Source: Roseisalinus antarcticus
GTDB taxonomy: Bacteria > Pseudomonadota > Alphaproteobacteria > Rhodobacterales > Rhodobacteraceae
Assembly (NCBI RefSeq): GCF_900172355.1
Contig: NZ_FWFZ01000023.1
Coordinates: forward strand, 1-63,346
Direction of reading: 5' to 3'
DNA length: 63,346 nt
Shown: positions 1 to 8,450 of the stretch, piece by piece
How the letters are laid out: each line of letters opens with the position of its first letter
Position numbering within the stretch: position 1 is the stretch's first letter
Notes under the pieces: generated by a model
The model's database searches: none
Told to the model about the DNA's origin: nothing
Seen by the model: only the letters and a program-made list of their open reading frames with translations
Translations under genes and position numbers: made by a program

Positions 1-138
1 AGGGCAGTTTCTTGACAATAAAGTCGGTCATCTGAGCTCACCTGCAGGGTTAATCTCAGATGAAGGCTAAGTGCTTTACCTCAATAGGTAAATCAACAAA
101 TGTCGACTGCGAAGTCACCGATTCAGGGGGATGTCCTC

Positions 139-513
139 CTAGGCTGCATCCATGAGCGTGGCCAGCTTCGGGAGCTTGCCGGCATGGGCGAGCGCATTGC
201 GCTGAAAGTGGACCTGCAGCGCTGTCAGGTCGTGGACAGGACCCGAGCCGTGGCAGCCTTGATGCCCTCATGCGCATCGCTCCCTCTCGGCAGATTGCTT
301 TGCAGTCGCCTGCCGGGCAGTGGATGGCCTGAACCAGATCGTCCATGGACCGTGTCGAGACGCCGTGGACGCGAGCCTCTTGGAGCGCGCCATGTCCGCC
401 ATTGGTCCGACGACAATGGCGAGCTCTGTCAGCGTCTTCTCCGCAGCCCGCCGGGGCTCCGGGAAGGAGGGATAGTAGGAGCCGGTGCGCAGTCGGGGGA
501 TGCGCAACGCCAC
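139..513 (-). pseudogene. IS256-family (mutator) transposase remnant
   Basis: Three minus-strand reading frames carry consecutive pieces of an IS256-type transposase. One has ALRIPRLRTGSYYPSF...EPRRAAEK, the next ARVHGVSTRSMDDLVQAI, and then come SDAHEGIKAATARVL and VHFQRNALAHAGK before a stop at 139-141. The pieces sit in different frames and the stretch between MDDLVQAI and SDAHEGIK is missing, so the gene has at least two frameshifts and an internal deletion. It cannot encode a working transposase. Family assignment is from remembered IS256 motifs; the exact IS name is unknown. Confidence 0.8.
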
Positions 514-561
514 GCTGCCCGCCCGGGTCTGCCGGTCCCGGTCACGGCAACCAATAGGCTG

Positions 562-885
562 CGCAAGACGCTCGACGCTCTTCTCGCCATAGTCGGCGCC
601 GGTCTTGGCGCCGACCTCATTGTCCCTGCGATCGGTCCCCCGGACCGCTCGCTTGACGGTCGAATTCCATCATGCCGTCATCCCGCCCCGCAAGTACGCC
701 AAGCGATGGAAGGCCGTCACCGCCGGTGCCGCCGCGTCGAGACGACGTTGCATTGTGTGAAGCTGCTGGGGCAGCGCCTCATGGCGCGGGACTTCGACCG
801 ACAGGTCGCTGAACTCCAGATCCGCATCGCCGTCCTGAACGGCTAAACCGCGCTCGGCATCCCGGTCACGGAAGCTGTGGGATAA
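562..885 (+). pseudogene. IS5-family transposase C-terminal remnant
   Basis: The plus strand encodes the tail of an IS5-type transposase: HHAVIPPRKYAKRWKAV in one frame, then, after a frame change near 720, RVETTLHCVKLLGQRLMARD and DRQVAELQIRIAVLNG in another. A TAA at about 844 interrupts the family tail, and the rest, TALGIPVTEAVG, follows in the same frame to the natural stop at 883-885. The N-terminal half is absent. This is a dead fragment beside the IS256 remnant. Confidence 0.8.
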
Positions 886-920
886 GTCCTTCCGGGGAAA
901 GGGGAACCCTGACCATCAGC

Positions 921-940
921 CAATTTGTGCAACAGAGTCC
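921..940. repeat. Probable right terminal inverted repeat of the IS5 remnant
   Basis: The sequence ATTTGTGCAACAGAGTC lies 40 nt after the transposase stop. It matches the ends (GAGTCTGTTGCACAAAT in reverse) typical of IS5-group elements with a GTTGCACAA core. No left partner repeat is visible, in line with a truncated element. Confidence 0.55.
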
Positions 941-1396
941 CTGCCGGGTGCGGACCCAGCCTGGAGGTCTTGATGGCGGCGGACCAAGTGGGGCTCTGTC
1001 TCTCTTCATGCGCTTTCGTGAAATCTCGGCGCGGCGGCGGGTCTGGCCTCGGCGGCGTGACGGTTTCGGCCAGCTCGGACCATCGGCCGACAGGGTGAGT
1101 GGCGGCAAAGGCAAAGCGAATCGACCATGTGGCGTGGCCCAATGGCAATGCCGGGAAACGCAAAACCTGAGCGAGGCGCGGCCGCTTGAGCGAGGCGTCC
1201 CGAAGCCAGCGTGTCGTCCTCGTGCGCAACGCGGTGAACACCAGTCACAGCCATCTGGGGCCGACATCGTCGAGGCGGTATCTGCTTTGCCTCCCGCGAT
1301 TGGATCACTAGACTTGCCCGCGCCGAGTACCGCAGGAACCCGTAGCATGGTCCAATTGTCTTCGCCGCTTCGATCCGCCCTGGGCGGGCGCTTGGT
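941..1396. other. Stretch without a recognisable gene
   Basis: About 450 nt between the IS5 end and the GtrA-like gene. Open frames exist on both strands, but none gives a protein I recognise, a convincing start with a ribosome binding site, or codon use like the neighbours. It is best read as residual mobile-element or displaced intergenic DNA. Confidence 0.4.
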
Positions 1397-1417
1397 GGGC
1401 CCCTCCGGGAGGGGCCC
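1397..1417. repeat. 9-bp perfect hairpin just upstream of the GtrA-like start
   Basis: GGGCCCCTC (1397-1405), loop CGG, GAGGGGCCC (1409-1417). There is no U-tract. The 3' arm contains the only purine-rich stretch that could act as the ribosome binding site for the GTG start at 1424, so folding would hide it. A translational role is inferred. Confidence 0.5.
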
Positions 1418-1423
1418 GTCGAG

Positions 1424-1846
1424 GTGACCCTGCGCGTGCTGCTGATCCGCTATGCCGCGTTTGCCGTCATCGCGACCTTCGGCAACCTGCTGACCCAGCG
1501 GGCTGTCCTTCTGGGCGGGCAGGGCGCCGCGTGGTTCGCCCTCGCGGTGGCGGCGGGGACGCTGGTCGGCTTGGTGATCAAGTACCTGCTCGACAAGCAA
1601 TGGATATTTCAGGACAACTCCACCGGGCTCAGGGCGCATGGGCAGAAATTCACGCTCTATACGGTGATGGGCCTGGTCACGACCGCGATCTTCTGGGGGA
1701 CCGAGACGGCGTTCTGGCTGACCTGGCGGACCGATCTGATGCGCGAGGCCGGCGCGGTCATCGGGCTGGCGGTGGGATATGTCGTGAAATATCAGCTCGA
1801 CCGCCGCTTCGTCTTTCCCGATGCCCGGCTGAGGCAAGCCGCATGA
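1424..1846 (+). CDS. GtrA-like small membrane protein (polyprenyl-phosphate sugar flippase family)
   Basis: 140 aa, the usual size for GtrA-like proteins, with four hydrophobic segments (about residues 5-25, 33-55, 75-95 and 107-125). The family pattern of basic and aromatic residues after segments 2 and 4 is present (KYLLDKQWIF and KYQLDRRFVF). GtrA family members are thought to flip polyprenyl-phosphate-linked sugars across the inner membrane. The GTG start is chosen because no better start lies upstream and the frame opens here. The stop overlaps the next ATG (ATGA), which indicates coupling with the DprE1- and DprE2-like genes. A job moving polyprenyl-phosphoryl arabinose is inferred from these neighbours. 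Confidence 0.85.
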   Translation: MTLRVLLIRYAAFAVIATFGNLLTQRAVLLGGQGAAWFALAVAAGTLVGLVIKYLLDKQWIFQDNSTGLRAHGQKFTLYTVMGLVTTAIFWGTETAFWLTWRTDLMREAGAVIGLAVGYVVKYQLDRRFVFPDARLRQAA

Positions 1847-3165
1847 GGCTGAGCGGCTGGGGCAATTTTCCGGTGCACACCGCCGAGGTCTCGGCCCCCG
1901 ATGGCGAGGCCGCGCTCGTCTCGGCGCTGCAGAAGGGGCCGCTGATCGCCCGCGGCAACGGCCGCGCCTATGGAGACAGCGCGGTGAACCGCCTCAACAC
2001 CGTGCAGATGCGGCGCTTCGACCGGATGCTGTCTTTCGACGCCGACAGCGGCCTGCTGGTCGCCGAGGCCGGTGTCCTGCTGGGCGACGTGATCGAGGCG
2101 TTCCTGCCGTTGGGCTGGTTTCCGGCGGTGACCCCCGGCACCAAGTTCGTGACGCTGGGCGGCATGGTCGCCGCCGATGTGCATGGCAAGAACCACCACA
2201 AAGTCGGCAGTTTTCGCAGCTGTGTCAGCTGGTTGGACCTGATGGGCGCGGACGGGCAGGTGCGCCGCTGTGCGCCCGACCGGCATGCAGAGCTCTTTGA
2301 CTGGACGCTCGGCGGGATGGGTCTGACCGGGATTGTGCTGCGGGTCGCCATCCGGCTGACCCCGGTCGAGACCGCCTGGATCCGGCAGGAGACGCGGATC
2401 GCCGCCAATCTCGACGCGGCCATGGACCTGTTCGAGGCCTCCCATGACGCCACCTATTCCGTGGCCTGGATCGACTGCCTCAGCGGCGGGGCGCAGAGGG
2501 GGCGGTCCATCGTGATGTTGGGCGAACATGCGACCCTCGCCGATCTGGACCGCAAACAGGCCCGCGCACCGCTGAGCGTGCCCCGCAAGAGGCCGAAATC
2601 GGTGCCGCTGACCCCGCCGGCGGGGCTGCTGAACGGGCTGACGGTGCGGGCGTTCAACGCGCTGTACTACCGCAACGGTCAGCGCAACGCGGGCACCCGC
2701 CTGGTGGATTGGGACAGCTATTTCTACCCGCTCGACGCGATCCTGGGCTGGAACCGGATCTATGGCCGCAAGGGCTTCATGCAATTTCAATGCGCCCTGC
2801 CGCTGGAGCGGTCGCGCGAGGGGCTGACCGCGCTGCTCAAGGCGATCTCGGCTGCGGGCGCTGGGTCCTTCCTGGCGGTGCTGAAACGCTTCGGCCCTCA
2901 GGACGGCCGCTTCAGCTTTCCGGTGCCGGGCTACACCCTGGCGCTCGATTTTCCGGTCACGGCCAGGACCCGGCGGCTGATGGAGCGGCTGGACGGGATC
3001 ACCATCGCCCACGGCGGCCGCTTCTACCTGGCCAAGGACAGCCGCATGAGCGCCGAGACGCTACGCCTGTCCGACCCCCGGGCAGAGGCGTTCGCGCAGG
3101 CGCGAAAGGACTTCGCGGCGCGGGAAAGTTTTGCATCACTTCAATCGGAAAGGCTGGCCATATGA
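1843..3165 (+). CDS. DprE1-like FAD-dependent decaprenylphosphoryl-ribose 2-oxidase
   Basis: 440 aa. N-terminal FAD-binding (PCMH-type) domain with ARGNGRAYGDSAVN (about residues 39-52) and GGMVAADVHGKNHHKVGS (about 107-124), followed by the D-arabinono-lactone-oxidase-like C-terminal domain. The HGKNHH stretch and overall order match DprE1, which oxidises the 2'-hydroxyl of decaprenylphosphoryl ribose to the keto form on the way to arabinose. ATG 1843 overlaps the upstream stop, and its own stop overlaps the next ATG, so the three genes form a translationally coupled operon. The active-site cysteine of mycobacterial DprE1 was not checked by alignment. Outside Actinobacteria the polyprenyl substrate may differ. 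Confidence 0.85.
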   Translation: MRLSGWGNFPVHTAEVSAPDGEAALVSALQKGPLIARGNGRAYGDSAVNRLNTVQMRRFDRMLSFDADSGLLVAEAGVLLGDVIEAFLPLGWFPAVTPGTKFVTLGGMVAADVHGKNHHKVGSFRSCVSWLDLMGADGQVRRCAPDRHAELFDWTLGGMGLTGIVLRVAIRLTPVETAWIRQETRIAANLDAAMDLFEASHDATYSVAWIDCLSGGAQRGRSIVMLGEHATLADLDRKQARAPLSVPRKRPKSVPLTPPAGLLNGLTVRAFNALYYRNGQRNAGTRLVDWDSYFYPLDAILGWNRIYGRKGFMQFQCALPLERSREGLTALLKAISAAGAGSFLAVLKRFGPQDGRFSFPVPGYTLALDFPVTARTRRLMERLDGITIAHGGRFYLAKDSRMSAETLRLSDPRAEAFAQARKDFAARESFASLQSERLAI

Positions 3166-3899
3166 GCAAAGGCGTGGTTCTCGTCCTCGGAGCGCGGTCC
3201 GACATCGCCCGCGCCGTCGCCCTCAGGTTCGCGGCGAAGGGGCATCCGATCCAGCTTGCCGCGCGGCAGAGCGAGAGCCTGTCCAAGGACAAGACGGATA
3301 TCGAGCTGCGCCACAAGGTCCCGGTCACGGTGCACGAGTTCGACGCACTGGACGTCGCCAGCCATGCCGCCTTCGTCGATGCCCTGCCGGAGCTGCCGCG
3401 CATCGCGGTTTCGGCCATCGGCTTCATGGGTGCGCAGGCCGAGAACGAGACCGACGTGGAGCTCGCGATCCGCGTGATGCGCAGCAACTATGAAGGCCCG
3501 GCGAGCATCTTTTCCCATCTCGCGACGCGTTTCGCCGGGCGGGGGTCGGGCACGCTGGTCGGCATCAGCTCGGTCGCCGGTGAGCGGGGCCGGGCGACGA
3601 ACTACATCTACGGCTCGGCCAAGGCGGGCTTTACCGCCTTTCTGTCTGGGCTCCGGAACCGGCTGGCGGAGGATGACGTCCACGTGCTGACGGTCCTGCC
3701 CGGGTTCGTGGCCACCCGCATGACCGAGGACATGGACCTGCCCGAGCGTCTGACCGCCAAGCCCGAGGAGGTGGCGGATGCCATCGTCAAGGCGGTCGCG
3801 GCCAAGCGGAACGTCATCCATGTGCGTCGGATCTGGTGGCTGATCATGCTGATCATCCGCAACATTCCCGAGCGGATCTTCAAGCGGATGAAGATCTGA
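3162..3899 (+). CDS. DprE2-like short-chain dehydrogenase (decaprenylphospho-keto-ribose reductase)
   Basis: 245 aa SDR. It has a Rossmann motif with LGARSDIARAVA near the N-terminus, the catalytic Ser in GISSVAGERG, the YGSAKAG Tyr-Lys motif and an LPGFVATRMT segment. The C-terminus ends in a short hydrophobic/basic tail (IWWLIMLIIRNIPERIFKRMKI region), as in DprE2 proteins. It would reduce the keto intermediate made by the preceding DprE1-like enzyme with NAD(P)H to give polyprenyl-phosphoryl arabinose. Coupled to the upstream gene by an ATGA overlap. The prenyltransferase and phosphatase that make the ribose precursor are not in the window. Confidence 0.85.
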   Translation: MSKGVVLVLGARSDIARAVALRFAAKGHPIQLAARQSESLSKDKTDIELRHKVPVTVHEFDALDVASHAAFVDALPELPRIAVSAIGFMGAQAENETDVELAIRVMRSNYEGPASIFSHLATRFAGRGSGTLVGISSVAGERGRATNYIYGSAKAGFTAFLSGLRNRLAEDDVHVLTVLPGFVATRMTEDMDLPERLTAKPEEVADAIVKAVAAKRNVIHVRRIWWLIMLIIRNIPERIFKRMKI

Positions 3900-3967
3900 C
3901 CGCAGCGGCGGTGCGGGCGGAAATCTGCACGGACCGGGCGCAGACGGGACAAACTATCGCCCCGATT

Positions 3968-3998
3968 GCGGGCCATGGGAAATCCCGCCATGGTCCGC
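3968..3998. repeat. Inverted repeat between the SDR and the UDP-glucose dehydrogenase
   Basis: GCGGGCCATGG (3968-3978) pairs with CCATGGTCCGC (3988-3998), one mismatch, 9-nt loop. No U-run follows. It may be a weak terminator or attenuator within the 186-nt gap, or simply a spacer. Confidence 0.45.
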
Positions 3999-4085
3999 CA
4001 CGCTCTCGCCGGACCCGGTGTTTGACGATGGCGCAGGGTTCGGACAAAGGTCGGCACGGGCCGATCGTCACGTGAGGGTGTGAAA

Positions 4086-5252
4086 ATGAAGATTGCCGTT
4101 GCGGGGCTGGGGTATGTCGGCCTGTCGAATGCCGTCTTGCTGGCGCAGAACCATTCGGTCACCGCGGTCGATGTCTCGGAGGAGCGGGTGGCGATGGTCC
4201 GCCGGCGCCAGTCGCCGATCGTCGATGCCGAGATCGAGGATTTCCTGGCGAACCGGACCCTGGACCTGGCCGCCACCACCGATGCGGCCGCGGCCTATGC
4301 CGATGCGGCCTATGTCATCGTCGCGACGCCGACGAATTACGACGCCAAGTCCAACTACTTCGACACCTCCAGCGTCGAGGACGTGGTCGTCGAGGTCACC
4401 CGCGCCAATCCGGACGCCGTCATCGTCATCAAGTCGACAATCCCGGTGGGTTATGTCCGCCAGATCCGCGAGCGGATGGAGACCGATCAGGTGATCTTTT
4501 CGCCGGAATTCCTGCGCGAGGGCCGGGCGCTCTACGACAACCTGCACCCGTCCCGGATCATCGTCGGCGAGCGGTCCGAGCGGGCGGAGGTCTTTGCCGG
4601 CCTGCTGCTGGAGGGCGCCGTCGAGAAGGACGCCCAGGTGCTGTTCACCGACCCCGACGAGGCCGAGGCGATCAAGCTCTTCGCGAACACCTACCTTGCC
4701 ATGCGGGTCGCCTTCTTCAACGAGCTCGACAGCTATGCCATGGCCGGCGGCATGGACACCCGGCAGATCATCACCGGGATCAGCCTCGACCCCCGGATCG
4801 GCGGGCACTACAACAATCCCTCCTTCGGCTATGGCGGCTATTGCCTGCCCAAGGACACCAAGCAGTTGCTGGCGAATTACAACCACGTGCCGCAGAACCT
4901 GATCCGCGCCATCGTGGACGCCAACCGCACCCGCAAGGACTTCCTGTCGGACGAGATCCTGAAGCGGGGCGCCAAGGTCGTCGGCATCTACAGGCTGGTG
5001 ATGAAGGCGGGGTCGGACAATTTCCGCCAGAGCTCGATCCAGGGGATCATGAAGCGGCTCAAGGCCAAGGGCGTCGAGGTGATCGTCCACGAGCCGGTGC
5101 TGGACGGCGACGAATTCTTCCGATCGCGGATCGTCAACGACCTTGCCGCGTTCAAGGAGCAGGCAGACCTGATCGTCGCCAACCGGCTCACCGACGAGAT
5201 CGCGGATGTGAAGGACCGTGTCTTCACCCGCGACCTGTTCGGCGGAGACTGA
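4086..5252 (+). CDS. ugd: UDP-glucose 6-dehydrogenase
   Basis: 388 aa, the same length as E. coli Ugd. N-terminal Rossmann motif [10 protein letters not shown], central [13 protein letters not shown], and the active-site [14 protein letters not shown] with catalytic Cys at about residue 253. It oxidises UDP-glucose to UDP-glucuronate with two NAD+, a cytosolic step supplying uronic acids and pentoses for surface polysaccharides. ATG 4086 is preferred over the GTG at 4080 because of spacing from the GAGGGTG ribosome binding site at 4074-4080. It follows the DprE1/DprE2 block on the same strand with a 186-nt gap, so it may belong to the same surface-glycan programme. Confidence 0.93.
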   Translation: MKIAVAGLGYVGLSNAVLLAQNHSVTAVDVSEERVAMVRRRQSPIVDAEIEDFLANRTLDLAATTDAAAAYADAAYVIVATPTNYDAKSNYFDTSSVEDVVVEVTRANPDAVIVIKSTIPVGYVRQIRERMETDQVIFSPEFLREGRALYDNLHPSRIIVGERSERAEVFAGLLLEGAVEKDAQVLFTDPDEAEAIKLFANTYLAMRVAFFNELDSYAMAGGMDTRQIITGISLDPRIGGHYNNPSFGYGGYCLPKDTKQLLANYNHVPQNLIRAIVDANRTRKDFLSDEILKRGAKVVGIYRLVMKAGSDNFRQSSIQGIMKRLKAKGVEVIVHEPVLDGDEFFRSRIVNDLAAFKEQADLIVANRLTDEIADVKDRVFTRDLFGGD

Positions 5253-5267
5253 CCGGCCACCGGGCGG

Positions 5268-6455
5268 CTAGCGCAGGTAGCGCAGCCTGAGATGTTCGAC
5301 CAGGTCGCCGGTCGTCTTGCGCCAGCATTTCAGCCCGTCCTGCCCCTCGTGTTCGAGGCAGAGGTTGCAGGACACGCAATCGACCATGCCTTTGCGGCCG
5401 GCGATGATCTTCTTCGGCAGATCCGGCTCGCGCACGAAGGGCCGGGCCATGGCGACGAAATCGGCATCCCCCGACCCGATCACTTCGGACATGATCTGCG
5501 TCGTGCGGATGCCGCCGACCAGGATCACGGGCAGATCCGGGCAGGCCTGTTTGATGTTCTTGGCGAAGGGCCGGTAATAGGCCTCGGTGCTCGGGGGCTT
5601 CCACAGACGCTCGACCGCCCAGTCCCGCAGGGCCCGACCGGCGCCGACGCCGACATAGGGCCGGATGTTGTCGAGATAGCTGTTCATGATGCAATAGACC
5701 GGCTCGACCGCGTTCAGCCCCTCGGGTTGCAGCAGCCGCACCGTCTCAAGGCTGTCGGCGACGGTCAGCCCGCCGGCGCCGGGATCGGCCATGCCGATCC
5801 GGGCGGTGACTGGAAAATCCGGCCCCACCGCGGCGCGGATCGCCCGGTAGACCTCGACCAGGAACCGGCCCCGATTTTCCGCGCTGCCGCCCCATTTGTC
5901 GGTGCGGGTGTTGGCCAGCGGGGACATGAACTGAGAGATCAGGTAGCCGTTGCCGCCGTGGATGTGGATGCCGTCGAAGCCGGCCTCGACCGCGCGCCGG
6001 GCGGCCTGGCCGAAGGCGTCGATCACCGCGTCGATACCGTCGGGCGTCAGCTCTTCGGGGCGGGTCGCGAAGATCGCGTTCGGCACGATCGAGGGGGCGC
6101 AGGGCGTGTTTCCGGGCACCACGGACTGGCTGCCGGCATGGGCAAGCTCGGCGAAGATCGTGCCGCCGTCCGCGTGCACGGCCTCGACCAGCCCGCGCCA
6201 GCCCGGGACCTTCGCGTCCGACTCGATGCCGGTCTGGAAAGGGGCGTATTGCCCGCGGCGTTCGACATAGATGTGGCCGGTGATGATCAGGCCGGCCCCC
6301 CCTTTCGCGAGCCGCCGGTAGAAGTCGACGAGGGCCGGCGTGATGGTGCCGTCCTCGGTCGCCATCGTCTCGGAGGTCGCGGCGCGCACCATCCTGTTGC
6401 CAAGCTCCACGGTTCCGATCCGGCCGGGGCGGAGCATCGGGGCGCCGTCCGTCAT
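5268..6455 (-). CDS. Old-yellow-enzyme-family NADH:flavin oxidoreductase
   Basis: 395 aa TIM-barrel flavoprotein (FMN) of the OYE / 2,4-dienoyl-CoA-reductase-like group. Recognisable segments: GRIGTVELGNRMVRAA at the N-terminus, the substrate-site HGGNGYLISQFMSP, NTRTDKWGGSAENRGRFL, and a C-terminal CVSCNLC...C cysteine set (CxxCxxCx10C) suggesting an iron-sulfur site. The dienoyl-CoA reductase FAD/NADH domain is absent, so it is a short member. Start at 6455 has AGGAG upstream. It lies downstream of cofE on the same strand with a 230-nt gap. Substrate unknown; a link to F420 metabolism is only positional. Confidence 0.85.
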   Translation of the reverse strand: MTDGAPMLRPGRIGTVELGNRMVRAATSETMATEDGTITPALVDFYRRLAKGGAGLIITGHIYVERRGQYAPFQTGIESDAKVPGWRGLVEAVHADGGTIFAELAHAGSQSVVPGNTPCAPSIVPNAIFATRPEELTPDGIDAVIDAFGQAARRAVEAGFDGIHIHGGNGYLISQFMSPLANTRTDKWGGSAENRGRFLVEVYRAIRAAVGPDFPVTARIGMADPGAGGLTVADSLETVRLLQPEGLNAVEPVYCIMNSYLDNIRPYVGVGAGRALRDWAVERLWKPPSTEAYYRPFAKNIKQACPDLPVILVGGIRTTQIMSEVIGSGDADFVAMARPFVREPDLPKKIIAGRKGMVDCVSCNLCLEHEGQDGLKCWRKTTGDLVEHLRLRYLR

Positions 6456-6603
6456 GTCATGCTCCTGTCGTCTTGTCGCGCAGAGAGGATCGTCATGGGC
6501 ATTCCCCTTCACTGGGCCGGCCGGCGTCGGGACAACATGGATGACGGGCCATCGAGACCGCGCCTGACCTTTGCCCGTAGTGTCGCAGGAACCGCGCCGG
6601 ATG

Positions 6604-6628
6604 CTTGAAAAATTGAACTAGATTCAAG
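6604..6628. promoter_or_regulatory. Nested inverted repeat upstream of the OYE gene
   Basis: CTTGAA (6604-6609) pairs with TTCAAG (6623-6628), and inside it TTGAA-N5-TTCAA spans 6613-6627. It is an AT-rich island in GC-rich DNA, 149 nt upstream of the OYE start. It has the look of an operator for a dimeric regulator; none is identified. Confidence 0.4.
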
Positions 6629-6685
6629 AATGCTTTGAGCAAGGCTCACTGTCAACGCCCGATGGCGCTGCGCCGGGCGGACGGC

Positions 6686-7438
6686 TCAGGCGAAGAGGTC
6701 CGTCTCCGGGTCGCGAATGAGGTCGGCGGCCTTGCCCGGCCCGGCGATGATCTGCCCGCGCAGGTGGGCCGCCGGGATGCCCTCGGCGGCCTGTCCCATG
6801 ACAAGCGACGCGGCCGCCGCGATCTCGTCGGCATGGGCGATGGTCGAGACCTGAAGCACCCGGCCGAACAGGTCGGTCTCGCCACGCCGGTCCACGTGGG
6901 CGACCACACCGGCCGATCCGATCGCCGTGCCCGTGACCCCGTTCCGGAACGGCCGGCCAAAGCTGTCGGCGATGACGATCGCGGGGGCGGTGCCCAGCCG
7001 CTCGGCCAGGGCCGACCGCAGCGCGGCGGCAGAGCCGTCGGGGTCTTTCGGCAGCAACAGCACCGTCTCTTCGCCGTGATCAATATTGGACTGGTCGATC
7101 CCCGCCTGCGCCAGCACGAAGCCAAGCCGGTGGCGCACGATCAGCACGCCGGGGCGGCTGCGCACCACCGCGACGCTTTCGTCGAGGATCGCCTGCACCA
7201 GCCGCGGATCCTTTCGGGTCTGCTCGGCGATCCGGACCGCCGCGTCCGTCGGGGCGATGTCGGCAAGGCGGCGGAACTGCCCCTCGGCCTTCGACACGAT
7301 CTTTTGCGCGACCACGATGACGTCGCCCTCTGCCGGCAGGATCCCGGCCCGGTCCAGTGCGGCGCAAAGCAGCTCGGCCAGATCGTCGCCCGGGGCCACC
7401 ATCGGCAGGCCCGGAAGGGGGGTGATGGTCAGCGTCAT
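6686..7438 (-). CDS. cofE: Coenzyme F420-0:L-glutamate ligase
   Basis: 250 aa, the length of a stand-alone CofE. It has VVAQKIVSKAEGQ, RRLADI, ADSFGRPFRNGVTGTAIG and GETDLFGRVLQVSTI segments typical of the F420-0:gamma-glutamyl ligase fold. It adds glutamate residues, with GTP, to F420-0 made by CofD. The C-terminal nitroreductase-like domain found in mycobacterial FbiB is absent. The start overlaps the fgd stop (ATGA), so it is the last gene of the coupled cofD-cofC-fbiC-fgd-cofE operon. Confidence 0.93.
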   Translation of the reverse strand: MTLTITPLPGLPMVAPGDDLAELLCAALDRAGILPAEGDVIVVAQKIVSKAEGQFRRLADIAPTDAAVRIAEQTRKDPRLVQAILDESVAVVRSRPGVLIVRHRLGFVLAQAGIDQSNIDHGEETVLLLPKDPDGSAAALRSALAERLGTAPAIVIADSFGRPFRNGVTGTAIGSAGVVAHVDRRGETDLFGRVLQVSTIAHADEIAAAASLVMGQAAEGIPAAHLRGQIIAGPGKAADLIRDPETDLFA

Positions 7439-8439
7439 CCGAACGCGGCGCGGACCTTCGGGGCGACATGAGCGGCAAAGTTCGACAGGAAACCCGCCTG
7501 ATCCGGCCCGGGGGCGTGAAACACGAAGTGGTTGAAGCCAAGCTCGGCATAGGGCCGTAGCCGGTCGACCACCTCGTCGGGGTCGTCCGTCACGATCCAG
7601 CGGCTTGCGGTCTGGTCCGAGGACAGGGCGTCGGCCAACTGCTCCATCTCCAGCGGGTCCTCGACATCGGCCTTCTGCTCGGGCGTAAGGGCGAGCGCCC
7701 CCCAGAAGCGCGTGTCCTCCTTGGCGCGGGCCTTGTCGGTATCGAACGACAGCTTGATCTCTATCATCCGGTCGATGGCGTCGGGGGCGCGGCCCTTGTC
7801 GGCCAGCCCCGCCTCGAGGTTCGGCACCAGCGTCTCGGCGTAAAGCTCGTGCGCCTTGCCCGAGGTGGTGATGAAGCCGTCGCCGAAACGCCCGGCATAC
7901 TTGGCGATCATCGGCCCGGCCCCGGCGACATAGATCGGCACCGGCGTGTCGGGCCGGTCATAGATCGTGGCGGCGTCGGTCTTGTAGTAATCGCCCTCGA
8001 AGGTGACCCTCTCTTCGGTCCACAGGTCGCGGATCAGGCGGACGGCCTCGCGCAGGCGGGCGAACCGCTCCTTGCGCTCGGGCCAGTCACAGCCGATTGC
8101 GGGCACTTCGTTCAGCCCCTCGCCGGTGCCGATGCCAAGGATGACGCGGCCGGGAAACAGGCTGCCCAGCGTGCCGAAGGATTGCGCCACCATCGAGGGG
8201 TGATGCCGGAAGGTGGGCGTCAGCACCGATGTGCCGATGGCGATCCGCGAGGTCCGCGCCCCCATCGCGCCCAGCCAGACCAGCGCGTGCGGCGCGTGGC
8301 CGCCGGTGTGGCGCCAGGGCTGGAAGTGGTCCGAGATGAAGACGGACTCGAGCCCCGCCTCTTCGGCCAGAACGCCAAAGTCGATCAGCTGCGCGGGGGT
8401 GAATTGTTCGGCGGACGCCTTGTAGCCCAGTTTCAGCAT
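7435..8439 (-). CDS. fgd: F420-dependent glucose-6-phosphate dehydrogenase
   Basis: 334 aa LLM-fold enzyme that follows mycobacterial FGD1 closely from the N-terminus: KLGYKASAEQF, SDHFQPWRHTGGHAP, GTSVLTPTFRHHP, GTGEGLNE. Counterparts of the FGD1 catalytic His40, Trp44 and Glu109 are visible as H38, W42 and E107. The phosphate-binding region IDRMIEIKLS and the ALTPEQKADVEDPLEME stretch are also present. It oxidises glucose-6-phosphate to 6-phosphogluconolactone and makes F420H2, the hydride source for F420H2-dependent reductases. It sits inside the F420 biosynthesis operon, 11 nt after fbiC. FGD is best known from Actinobacteria, so its presence here suggests transfer (inference). Confidence 0.92.
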   Translation of the reverse strand: MLKLGYKASAEQFTPAQLIDFGVLAEEAGLESVFISDHFQPWRHTGGHAPHALVWLGAMGARTSRIAIGTSVLTPTFRHHPSMVAQSFGTLGSLFPGRVILGIGTGEGLNEVPAIGCDWPERKERFARLREAVRLIRDLWTEERVTFEGDYYKTDAATIYDRPDTPVPIYVAGAGPMIAKYAGRFGDGFITTSGKAHELYAETLVPNLEAGLADKGRAPDAIDRMIEIKLSFDTDKARAKEDTRFWGALALTPEQKADVEDPLEMEQLADALSSDQTASRWIVTDDPDEVVDRLRPYAELGFNHFVFHAPGPDQAGFLSNFAAHVAPKVRAAFG

Positions 8440-8450
8440 CGCATGTCCTT

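Noticed and set aside
866-1837. A 323-codon minus-strand frame over the IS/GtrA junction
   Set aside because: It crosses the IS5 end and runs antisense to the GtrA-like gene. No family features and no credible start.
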